From Candidatus Neomarinimicrobiota bacterium (GTDB lineage Bacteria; Fidelibacterota; Marinisomatia; Marinisomatales; TCS55): a stretch of DNA of 64,000 bases. The position numbers were made by a program, and so were the translations under genes. The stretch spans positions 25,848 through 89,847 of the forward strand of contig JABIDL010000040.1 of NCBI GenBank assembly GCA_018651745.1. The letters are read 5' to 3'. The notes below the pieces were generated by a model. It ran no database searches and was not told where the DNA came from. It worked only from the letters and a program-made list of their open reading frames with translations. Each line of letters opens with the position of its first letter. The first letter of the stretch is position 1. Positions 24,341 through 33,200 of the stretch are shown in pieces.

Positions 24341-24931
24341 ATGAGATTTCGCAATACAATAATGTTATGTTTGCTGTGCGGATTCGCTCTTGCCGGTACA
24401 TACCCAAACCAGCGAGGGTTTGGCTTAGCTATGGGCGTGTATGGTAGCGGAATTAATTTTAATTATACATGGAATCCGTCTCTTGACTGGGCATTTGGAC
24501 TTGAATCACGAATTTATGATATCAAGGATGAAGACGAAATTCCAATCGTTACCTATAATTATTACGGGCAACCTGTGCAGCCATCAGATATTACACACCT
24601 CGTGATTCTTCCGGTATTATTGACGGCACGGTATTATCCCTTTGAAGGTCAGATAGCGAACAATATCCGTCCATTTATCTCTACAAAAGCAGGACCAGTT
24701 TTCGTCATGGAAGCCACAGATGAAGAATCATTTTTCAAAAGGTGGTCTCACCCGGATATTGCAACACTTCCGGGCGGTTACTTTGGAGGTGGGATGGATA
24801 TTGGCTATATAAATAGGATAGTTTTTACTGCCAGTGCGGGGTTTGATATATTTCCGATGAAAAATAACGCCGGCAAAAGAGCCAATTACAGTGGTCTTGT
24901 CCTCGGTTTTACTTTAAACTGGCGGAAGTAA
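24341..24931 (+). CDS. Predicted outer membrane beta-barrel protein
   Basis: A 196-residue protein with a signal peptide (about 1-19, ending ALAG). Alternating hydrophobic strands are rich in Gly and aromatics (GFGLAMGVYGSGINFNYTWN, then AGPVFVM, then YFGGGMDIGYINRIVFTAS), ending in LVLGFTLNWRK, compatible with a small eight- or ten-stranded barrel. No specific family recognised. Its stop overlaps the rsmE start (TAATG). Confidence 0.65.
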   Translation: MRFRNTIMLCLLCGFALAGTYPNQRGFGLAMGVYGSGINFNYTWNPSLDWAFGLESRIYDIKDEDEIPIVTYNYYGQPVQPSDITHLVILPVLLTARYYPFEGQIANNIRPFISTKAGPVFVMEATDEESFFKRWSHPDIATLPGGYFGGGMDIGYINRIVFTASAGFDIFPMKNNAGKRANYSGLVLGFTLNWRK

Positions 24932-25644
24932 TGCCTGATAAACGGTTTTTTTATGTGAATCCTTCCAAGGTAGATGGTGACAAATTCACATTGGACGAGA
25001 CCGAATCTCATCATCTATCGCATGTACTAAGAATCAATTCCGGCGAAATGATTTGGTTACTGGATGGTTCGGGAATGGCGTATGAAGGACGTGTTGAACA
25101 GGTTGGAGAATCTGTGACCGGAATCATTCAGGAAACACACAAAAAATATGGAGAACCTAACGTTGATGTTCACATTGCAGTAGGAATTATTAAGCGAGAC
25201 CGATTTGAACTATTGCTGGAAAAAGGAACCGAAGTTGGTGTGAAATCTATTTCGCCGCTCATTCTGGATCGTTGTATAAAAAAGTCTATCAATTTGGAAC
25301 GATGTGAAAATATTGTTCAATCTGCCGCCAAACAATGTGGACGAAGTGTATTCCCAAAAATACTGCAACCCGTACCACTGAATGAGTGGTTAGCTGCTTA
25401 TCCAGGATCCGACAGGGCCGTATTGCATTGGGATGGAAAACGATCAATACGTGAATTTTCCGCTGGTATAAAGAATGGAACTGCTCATTTTATTGTGGGA
25501 CCCGAAGGGGATTTCAATGAAGTTGAAATTTCCAAAATAAAGAAAACTGATATTGATTTTATTTCGTTAGGTGAACGCAGACTCAGATCTGAAACCGCAG
25601 CCATAACTGCTGCATCATTTTTGATTAATTTCAATAAACCATGA
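24931..25644 (+). CDS. rsmE: 16S rRNA (uracil(1498)-N(3))-methyltransferase
   Basis: A 237-residue SPOUT-fold enzyme methylating U1498 of 16S rRNA with S-adenosylmethionine. Family blocks: the N-terminal PUA-like part with ESHHLSHVLRINSGEMIWLL (about 27-46), IKRDRFELLLEKGTEVGVKS in the middle, and the C-terminal knot with FIVGPEGDFNEVEI (about 187-200) and LGERRLRSETAAITAASFL (about 213-231). Length is normal. The HIT protein gene follows after 13 bases. Confidence 0.95.
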   Translation: MPDKRFFYVNPSKVDGDKFTLDETESHHLSHVLRINSGEMIWLLDGSGMAYEGRVEQVGESVTGIIQETHKKYGEPNVDVHIAVGIIKRDRFELLLEKGTEVGVKSISPLILDRCIKKSINLERCENIVQSAAKQCGRSVFPKILQPVPLNEWLAAYPGSDRAVLHWDGKRSIREFSAGIKNGTAHFIVGPEGDFNEVEISKIKKTDIDFISLGERRLRSETAAITAASFLINFNKP

Positions 25645-25657
25645 TTAGGAGAGTAAA

Positions 25658-26002
25658 ATGGATGATTGTCTTTTTTGTAAAATAGCTGCAGGTTTTATTC
25701 CTTCCGAATTGATCCTCGATCGAGAGAATGTGGTAGCCTTTCGAGATATTAATCCCCAAGCACCAACGCATATTCTAATTATTCCGCGAAAACATATTGC
25801 CACACTTAATGATTTAGAAGAAAATGATGCAGAACTGATGGGTGAAATGGTTCTCGCGGCAAAAGATCTAGCCGAACAGGAGGGAATTGCAGAATCAGGT
25901 TACCGTACAGGGTTTAATTGCAATGCCGATGCGGGGCAAACTGTTTGGCATGTGCATTTACATTTAATGGGTGGGCGGAAGTTTAACTGGCCGCCTGGGT
26001 AA
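25658..26002 (+). CDS. HIT family protein (HINT-type nucleotide hydrolase)
   Basis: A 114-residue histidine-triad protein hydrolysing purine nucleotide phosphoramidates and related AMP conjugates. It has the N-terminal CLFCKIAAGFIPSELIL with two Cys (4 and 7), FRDINPQAPTHILIIPRKHI, and the catalytic histidine triad TVWHVHLHLMGGRKF at about 96-110. The ribosome site AGGAGAG is seven bases upstream. It ends the run that began at folB; a palindromic repeat follows. Confidence 0.95.
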   Translation: MDDCLFCKIAAGFIPSELILDRENVVAFRDINPQAPTHILIIPRKHIATLNDLEENDAELMGEMVLAAKDLAEQEGIAESGYRTGFNCNADAGQTVWHVHLHLMGGRKFNWPPG

Positions 26003-26007
26003 AGTGT

Positions 26008-26113
26008 GTCATCCTGAGGAGGAACGACGAAAGATCTCAAACATAAGTTTACCTACAATCGTTTGTCTGAGATTCTTCATTCCTCCGCAGAATGCGGGTT
26101 CATTCAGGATGCC
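26008..26113. repeat. Imperfect palindromic dispersed repeat
   Basis: The left arm (26008-26039, starting GTCATCCTGAGGAGGAACGA) matches the reverse complement of the right arm (26066-26113, ending CATTCAGGATGCC) with a few gaps. The right arm holds its own perfect hairpin CCGCA-GAA-TGCGG at 26085-26097. The ends (GTCATYCTGA and its complement) look like a type of intergenic repeat scattered through many bacterial genomes. It lies between the HIT gene and smc. Confidence 0.75.
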
Positions 26114-26193
26114 GCCATGAGCAAAAGAGTCGTGTTTTATCCTCTAAAATTCACTAACTTTCTCAGATAGAATTTGACCCAAACCAATATTAA

Positions 26194-29100
26194 GTGTATA
26201 TCTCGGACCTCACATTACATGGGTTTAAATCTTTTGCAAAAAAGGATAAACTCAAATTCGGCGAAGGCATTACTGCCATCGTTGGCCCTAATGGTTGTGG
26301 CAAAACCAATATTGTAGATGCAATTCGCTGGGTACTTGGCGAGCAAAAAACCAGTGTTCTTCGAGGAACATCAATGCAGGACATTATATTTAACGGCACC
26401 GAAAAGCAAAAACCTCTAGGCGTATGTGAAGTTTCCCTGACAGTCCATAATAATAAAGGAAGACTTCCGATTGAGTACAATGATGTAGAAATCAGCCGAC
26501 GTGTTTTTCGTAACGGCGACAGCGAATATTATATTAACCGAAATAAATGCAGACGAAAAGATATTTATGATTTATTTGTCGATACCGGTATGGGATCGGA
26601 TGCGTATTCAGTTATTGAACTCAAAATGATTGAGCAGATATTATCTGATACAGCGGAAGACAGGAAGCGGATGTTTGAGGAAGCAGCAGGTGTCAATAAA
26701 TATAAAGGCCAACGAAAAGAAGCGCTTCGAAAATTTGAACAAACGCATGTCGATTTGGATCGAGTAGAAGATATTGTTTTAGAGGTCGAAACCAAAGTCC
26801 GAAACCTAGATCTTCAGCTAAAGCGGTATAAACGGCATGAAAAATTGACCGAACAGATTAAGGATTCTGACATTGAGCTGGCGTATTTAACCATCAAATC
26901 TGCTGAGAAAGAAGCCAATCCAATTCGCAAAAAAATCAGAGAATTCAAACATATAAAGGATTCAAAGGCTACTGAAAAATCCATTTATGATACTGAATTA
27001 ACATCGCATGAATCTGGTTATCGAGACCAACAAAAGGAAGTCGAAATGTTGAGAGTAACCCTAAATGAACTGAATGCTTTCAGAGAGGAAATAGCAAATA
27101 CAATTATAGTAGCCAAGGAACAACATCACGCATCCGTTTCGACAATCCAAAGGTTGGCTACTGAAAAAGATTCTGCATTTACACGGATCGAAAAACTAAC
27201 CCTTCAAATTTCAGATTATGACAAAGAAATCGAATCTATTGAACCTACTGTAAATAAAAAATTATCTCTCTATAAAAAAGAAAAAGATGCATTTGATGTG
27301 GTCGAAAAAGGATATCAAAATTCTCGCAACGATTTAAATGAAATTTTGTCCAAGCGTTGGGAATCTGAACGAACGATTAAAGACAAAGAACATCTATTAA
27401 ACCGTACACGGGATTTAATCTTAGAAAAAGGAAAACAAGCTGATGTTTTAGGTGCGAAACAAACGGAATTGATAGCAACCAAAAATGCCGATGAACAATT
27501 GCACCGATCCTTAGAGAAAGAAAAAGGAAAAACGGAAACCGCAATTCAAGATTTTAAAACCCAATTGAAGGAACTCGAAGGTCAATCTCTTTCTCTTCAT
27601 GAAAAACATCACGCGCTAACCTTGGAATATCAAAGCACTCTAACCCAAAAGGAAGGTCTGCAGAACCAACAAGCATTTTACAATGAACTTGTCAGCAAGG
27701 GCGAAGGGTATCCGGAAGGGACAAAATATGCGTTGGATCATGAAGGCGAATTCAAGGGAATATTAGGACCATTAGCTGACCTTATTACGGCTGATTCAGA
27801 AAAAGAATCTGCCATTGAAACCGCGCTTGGCGATCTTGCGTCATGTTTGGTCGCAAAAGACCGATCCTCTGCATTTGCCATCCTTGAACGGTTGGAAACA
27901 GACGATTTAGGCGAAACTTCCATTATTCCGCTCAAAGAAATTTCATCTATGAAATCATCACTTTTAGCGATTCCAAAATCAAAAGAGGTGCTGGGAAGAG
28001 CAAGCGATTTTGTTTCTTGTAAAAAAGAATTTCAACCGCTTGTTGAAAGGCTTTTGGGAAATCTATTGGTTGTGTCCGATTTGCATAAAGTGGTTAATGA
28101 TGCCGACATGTCTGGTTGGAATTGCGTAGATCTTTCAGGATCATTATCCGGGAGACATTTTATCCTTAAAAATAGATCTCGGTCAACTGAAGCAAACCTT
28201 TTGGGACGAAAAAAACAAATTGAATCAATCCTCAAACAAATTGATTCTCTTTCGATCAAGGGAAAGCAACAACAGGAAGACGTTACGGAACTTGAAGAAT
28301 TGAAGGCAAAAAATGATGTGAAATTTGAAGCACTTTCTGGCGAAATCCGGGAGTTGATTGATGAACAGGCAAAGATTGACGCAGACATAATGCGTAGCAG
28401 TTTTCGTCAAGCCCAATCGGTCGATTTATTATCTGAAATATCTTCACGAACTGAGGAAATCAAAACTGCTGTCAATGATATGGAAAAAGCAGTTGAAAAT
28501 ATGTACCCTGAAATCCAGACACTTAAATCGAAACTCACGAATTATGAAAAACGAGTTAGCACAGCAGAGGGGAAAGTATCTGAATCGCAAACGAAACGCG
28601 ATGGGTTTCACCAACGGGTCCAAGATATGAGAATTGAGCTATTGAATCTCGAAAATTCACGAGATAATCTGACGTTTCAGAAAAAAACAACTTCAGATCT
28701 TATCAATGAATTGACGGATCGTGGTAAAATAATTGAAACCGAAATATCAGAATTAAAAACTAAAATTGAATCATTAACTGCAAAATCAGAATCGAGTGAA
28801 GCGGAACTTCAAACCGCAATGGGTAAGATTCAAAAACAACGATCCGTTCTTGATCTTAAGCGGGCAGCAGCAGAAGAATCGTACAAGCATATTGAAGATA
28901 TCCGAGCAAAGATAAAATCTGAGCAGCAATCACGTGAAATGATTTTAGAAGAACTGAAACAAGCCGAGGTGGATATCGCCGAATTTGAGCAAAAAATTCT
29001 ATCCCAAAAAGATCGTATTATGGAAAAATATAATATGAAAATACCGGATAAGGTTGAAACACCTAATTCATTGGAGGATGTTCGGGATAGGATTGCGCGG

Positions 29101-29718
29101 TTTCAAAGTTCTATCATAAATATAGGCCCTATTAATATGGCGGTAAAAGATGAACACGATGAAGAATCCAAACGTCTTGAAATGCTGACTCATCAGAAAT
29201 TGGATTTGATGAAGGCGGAGGAGAATCTTCGGGAAACCATTCAAAAAATTGATGAAATCGCTCGGAAAATGTTTAAAGAAACGTTTGATGAGATAAAGAC
29301 TAATTTCGAAAAACTGTTTACCATGTTTTTTGAAGGTGGAAAAGGTGAATTGTCTCTAACAGGCGATCCAGATCCCTTGGAAGCCAACATTTCTATCCAC
29401 GCTCAGCCACCGGGTAAACGGAACCAAAATCTTCGCATGCTTTCTGCCGGTGAAAAGGCGCTTACCGCAATTGCGCTGTTGTTTTCGATTTATCAGGTAA
29501 AACCAAGTCCGTATTGTATTTTGGATGAAGTGGATGCACCTTTGGATGATGTAAATATCAAAAAATTCACACGTGTTTTGCAACAATTTTCCGACGAAAC
29601 TCAGTTTATAGTAGTCACGCATAATAAACTAACTATGGAAGCTGCGACCCAGCTTTACGGAGTCACCATGGAAAACAGAGGAGTCTCTAAACTGGTTTCA
29701 GTGCAGTTCGAAGCGTAA
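26194..29718 (+). CDS. smc: Chromosome segregation protein SMC
   Basis: The 1174-residue condensin ATPase that organises and segregates the chromosome. It starts with YISDLTLHGFKSFAKKDKLK and Walker A GPNGCGKT at 31-38. Long coiled coils span about 165-500 and 670-1000, separated by a hinge at about 510-640 (GEFKGILGPLADLI near its start). The C-terminal head has the ABC signature region RMLSAGEKALTAIALLFSIY, with LSAGE at 1083-1087, and Walker B YCILDEVDAPLDD. The signature has Ala where LSGGE is commonest. The start is GTG at 26194, forced because the family begins directly with this segment. No Shine-Dalgarno visible. scpA and scpB are not in the window. Confidence 0.97.
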   Translation: MYISDLTLHGFKSFAKKDKLKFGEGITAIVGPNGCGKTNIVDAIRWVLGEQKTSVLRGTSMQDIIFNGTEKQKPLGVCEVSLTVHNNKGRLPIEYNDVEISRRVFRNGDSEYYINRNKCRRKDIYDLFVDTGMGSDAYSVIELKMIEQILSDTAEDRKRMFEEAAGVNKYKGQRKEALRKFEQTHVDLDRVEDIVLEVETKVRNLDLQLKRYKRHEKLTEQIKDSDIELAYLTIKSAEKEANPIRKKIREFKHIKDSKATEKSIYDTELTSHESGYRDQQKEVEMLRVTLNELNAFREEIANTIIVAKEQHHASVSTIQRLATEKDSAFTRIEKLTLQISDYDKEIESIEPTVNKKLSLYKKEKDAFDVVEKGYQNSRNDLNEILSKRWESERTIKDKEHLLNRTRDLILEKGKQADVLGAKQTELIATKNADEQLHRSLEKEKGKTETAIQDFKTQLKELEGQSLSLHEKHHALTLEYQSTLTQKEGLQNQQAFYNELVSKGEGYPEGTKYALDHEGEFKGILGPLADLITADSEKESAIETALGDLASCLVAKDRSSAFAILERLETDDLGETSIIPLKEISSMKSSLLAIPKSKEVLGRASDFVSCKKEFQPLVERLLGNLLVVSDLHKVVNDADMSGWNCVDLSGSLSGRHFILKNRSRSTEANLLGRKKQIESILKQIDSLSIKGKQQQEDVTELEELKAKNDVKFEALSGEIRELIDEQAKIDADIMRSSFRQAQSVDLLSEISSRTEEIKTAVNDMEKAVENMYPEIQTLKSKLTNYEKRVSTAEGKVSESQTKRDGFHQRVQDMRIELLNLENSRDNLTFQKKTTSDLINELTDRGKIIETEISELKTKIESLTAKSESSEAELQTAMGKIQKQRSVLDLKRAAAEESYKHIEDIRAKIKSEQQSREMILEELKQAEVDIAEFEQKILSQKDRIMEKYNMKIPDKVETPNSLEDVRDRIARFQSSIINIGPINMAVKDEHDEESKRLEMLTHQKLDLMKAEENLRETIQKIDEIARKMFKETFDEIKTNFEKLFTMFFEGGKGELSLTGDPDPLEANISIHAQPPGKRNQNLRMLSAGEKALTAIALLFSIYQVKPSPYCILDEVDAPLDDVNIKKFTRVLQQFSDETQFIVVTHNKLTMEAATQLYGVTMENRGVSKLVSVQFEA

Positions 29719-29747
29719 CTCAAATTTTCCCATATATATTTGTATTT

Positions 29748-29761
29748 CCCTCTTGAGAGGG
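29748..29761. repeat. Short palindrome CCCTCTTGAGAGGG
   Basis: Self-complementary 14-mer about 30 bases after the smc stop. It has the stem of a terminator but is followed by GTTGCTCGCC, not a T-run. It begins the 509-base gene-free stretch 29719-30227, which is filled with hairpins. Confidence 0.6.
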
Positions 29762-29825
29762 TTGCTCGCCAGCTGGTGGACGGAGTGTTATTGGGGGCAA
29801 ACAGGGTGCACAAGGCAAAAATGTC

Positions 29826-29846
29826 ATTCCGAACTTGATTCGGAAT
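29826..29846. repeat. Hairpin ATTCCGAA-CTTGA-TTCGGAAT
   Basis: Perfect 8-bp arms with a 5-base loop, within the hairpin cluster between smc and the metalloprotease gene. The sequence resembles common dispersed intergenic repeats (GTCATTCCGAACTTGATTCG). Confidence 0.7.
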
Positions 29847-29879
29847 CTAGAATACAAATGATAGCAGTGGTTTATTCCT

Positions 29880-29904
29880 GTTCTTTTGTCTGATACAAAA
29901 GAAC
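29880..29904. repeat. Hairpin GTTCTTTTGT-CTGAT-ACAAAAGAAC
   Basis: Perfect 10-bp arms with a 5-base loop, thirteen bases before the long inverted repeat at 29917-30056, and probably part of the same element. Confidence 0.8.
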
Positions 29905-29916
29905 CAAAAAATCACA

Positions 29917-30056
29917 GCTGGATAAATATTCCCTAAAACTGCGTTCGGTTTTTTAGAAGAAACAAACTCATTCCCGTGTGGCGCGGGAATTCAGACAGTG
30001 TTTCTTCTGCAATTAAAAAACCGTTCTTGTTTTTATACGGAAATATTTATCAGGCT
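29917..30056. repeat. Long imperfect inverted repeat (about 60-70 base arms)
   Basis: The left arm (29917-29976) pairs with the right arm (29984-30056). Shared blocks are TGGATAAATATT against its complement in 30045-30056, GTTCGGTTTTTTA against AAAAAACCG, GAAGAAAC against GTTTCTTC, and at the tip ATTCCCG (29970-29976) with CGGGAAT (29984-29990). A transcript could fold into one long rod. No ORF lies inside, so it is a non-autonomous or structural element, not an insertion sequence. Confidence 0.75.
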
Positions 30057-30075
30057 GAATCTTTTTATGAATTAA

Positions 30076-30092
30076 CTCACCCCAGGGGTGAG
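30076..30092. repeat. Palindrome CTCACCCC-A-GGGGTGAG
   Basis: Perfect 8-bp arms around a single base, at the downstream end of the hairpin cluster. The remaining bases to the metalloprotease start (30093-30227) show nothing further that I can name, apart from the ribosome site at 30218-30224. Confidence 0.7.
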
Positions 30093-30227
30093 TAATATTT
30101 CTGTCTATGTGATTCGCCTCACACAATCTGTTACCGAAGACATTTTATCATTTACTTTGTCGGGAAATTTTGTATATTTCTATTCATATTCATTCTGAAT
30201 AATTCAGAACCAATTGTGGGAGGAAGC

Positions 30228-33200
30228 ATGAAAAAAGGATTACTGAGTCTCTTCATCATTGCTACATTGTTCGCACAGGTAAAAGAAAAGCGAACTGAAA
30301 TCACCACGGAAAAACTGTTCAGCAACAGTTCTACACCTATCAAAGTTATTCCGCGAATTCGACCCGGTTACAGTCCGCCACCGATGTTGGATACACGTGA
30401 ATCTGTGGACGAATGGTGTGGCACCATGCCGGCATGGATTGAAAATAATGGTACACAAAGATCTTGTTCATTTTTCGGATCCACTGATGATCCAGGTGTA
30501 AGAGATTCCTATATTCCCGGAACAAGTTCCGACACTCTTATTATCAGGCTATACATCCACGCCTTTGCGGATAACAGCGGGAATAATCCAACGGCAACAC
30601 TTGCAGACGCAGAAGCGCAATTGGTCACTCTCAATGAAGCGTTTTCCGACTATACACTCAAATTTGACGCCACATTCCAGATTCACAATGATGCAACTTA
30701 TCAGACTATTACCAGTTCAGATTGGTCCACCGGAGCCCTCAAAGAACTCTACGGTGCCGATCCGCTGCAGTATCACAATCTCTATGTGTGCGATACGGAT
30801 GCCAGCTGGAGCATCCTTGGTGTTTCGACGTTTCCGTGGGGCAGCGATGCGCTCACCACTTACGGCGGTACAATCTTAGATAAAGATTGGTTTGGCGGGC
30901 CGCGCACGTTTAGCGGTTCTGCTAATATTCCTCAGCATACCATCACGCACGAGCTTGGCCACGGAATGGGACTTTGGCACACACATCACGGCGTAAGTGA
31001 AGTGACCGATTGCGGTGACTGTTACGAAGGCGCAGATGGTTATACCTATGCTACCGGAGACAGCGCTGATGTAGTGGGAGACATGTGTTCAGATACAAAA
31101 TCCACTCCCACTAATTATTCCTGCGGAGATCCAGGCACGACCGACTGCCAAAGCAACACCTTTACGGGAACGGATTTTCACAATTTTATGGGCTATGCCG
31201 ATGACGATTGCTACGATCTTTCTAATGATGGATTTTCATCACAGCAGTCCGGAAGAATGCACGGATGGATTTCAGATAAATATATGGGGCTCATTGCTGA
31301 TTCTTCTGATAAAACCTTGCTCAGTACCAGCTTTGAAGACGGCATGCCGAATGATTGGACAACAATCGATAATAACAGCAATGGAGCGACTTGGGGAGTA
31401 GGATCAAGTTCCACATTAGACATCTCATACTATGGAGATAAAGGTGCCTATATTTATTACTCAAGCGCGAATGATGATTATCTTGTAACACCTCAAATAA
31501 GTATCCCAAGCGATTTTTCGGCTGCGACTTTTTCTTTTTGGGCTCGATCCCATAGTGCCAGTTATTTGGAAGATTTTAATGTGCTGCTTTCCACATCCGA
31601 CAGCCTTGCTTCCAGCTTCACCGTCACGCTTGAATCCATTACAAATTTATCATCTTCATGGACGAAGTATTCTTATGATTTGAGCAGTTATATTGGCCAA
31701 TCCATTTTTCTTGCCGTTCAAAATGTATCCTTGAATGATTATTATATGTTTGCCGATGATTTTCTGGTTTCCGGAAATCGAAATACCAATGATGCACCGG
31801 TTGCATCGGATCTTAGTTTTTCTACCGATGAGGACACGGATTACACCGGAACATTTCCCGGAAGTGATGTGGATGTAGGCGATGCGCTCACCTTTTCCAT
31901 CGTCACAAATCCGGCGAATGGAATGGTGACTTTGGACAATGCTTCATTGGGTTCATTTACGTACAGCCCAAATGCAGACTTTGTTGGTTCTGACAGCCTC
32001 AAGTTCAGAGTGAGTGACGGTACAGCCGCTGATACAGGGAAAGTCAGCATAACGGTTACGAATGTGAACGATGCGCCAACATTTACATCCACGGCCGTAA
32101 CAAGCGTGGATGAAGATTCGGAATATTCATACACCATCTCAACATCGGATGCAGAAGGCGACAGTGTATTTGTAACAGCGCCCACCATTCCGGATTGGCT
32201 GACGCTTTCGGTGAATTCCAGTGCATGGGTCAGCACCTATGCCGGCTCAGCTGATGTGGGCAGTTACATTGATTCAACTCTTTTAGAATCAAGGTTTTCT
32301 TACCCGCGGGGTATTTGTATTGCAGATGACGGCACAATTTATGTTGGTGATGATGGGAATTCTGTCCTTCGAAAAATATCAACTGATGGAATTGTCACCA
32401 CCCTTGCGGGAAGTGGATCAGTAGCTCATCAAGACGGTCAAGGTACGGCCGCATCTTTTAATAATCTTTACGGCATGGATCTGGATAGCGCCGGAAATAT
32501 TTATGTTGCTGATTACTCAGGAAGGAGAATTCGTAAAGTGACTCCGGATGGTTTGGTAACAACCTATGCGGGAAATGGCGGCTGGGGTAATGTGGACGGC
32601 CCGGCGGAAAATGCAGAATTTTACCAGCCATATGACGTTGCTGTGGATAACCAGGGCAATGTTTATGTTACATGCACACATGCCTACACGATACGGAAAA
32701 TCACTCCCGATGGCACGGTGAGCACTATAGCCGGGATACCATCTCAACGAGGGTTGGTGGACGGGGATTCATCAACCGCGCTATTGCACAGTCCTAGTTC
32801 GATTGAAGTAGATGACAGCGGCAACGTTTATTTTGCCGATTATGCAACGCTTCGGAAAATTACCCCCGATGGTAATATTGTCACGATTGCCGGAACAGGA
32901 ACTCAAGGCCATGCAGATGGCCAGGGAACCAGTGCTCAAATTTATAGATTAGATGGATTGACATTTGATAATAACGCTAACATTTTATATGCTACAAATT
33001 ATTGGTACGAATGCATCCGAGCCATCGATCAGGATGGTAATGTAACCACAATCGCCGGAAATAATAGTACCGGCAGCGCAGATGGAGATGGAAGTGTTGC
33101 TCAATTCAATTCCCCTCAGGATCTGTATCTATGGGGATCATCTATGTACGTTTGTGATACTGGTAATGATATCATAAGAAGAATAGACTTGCCGGCTTCC

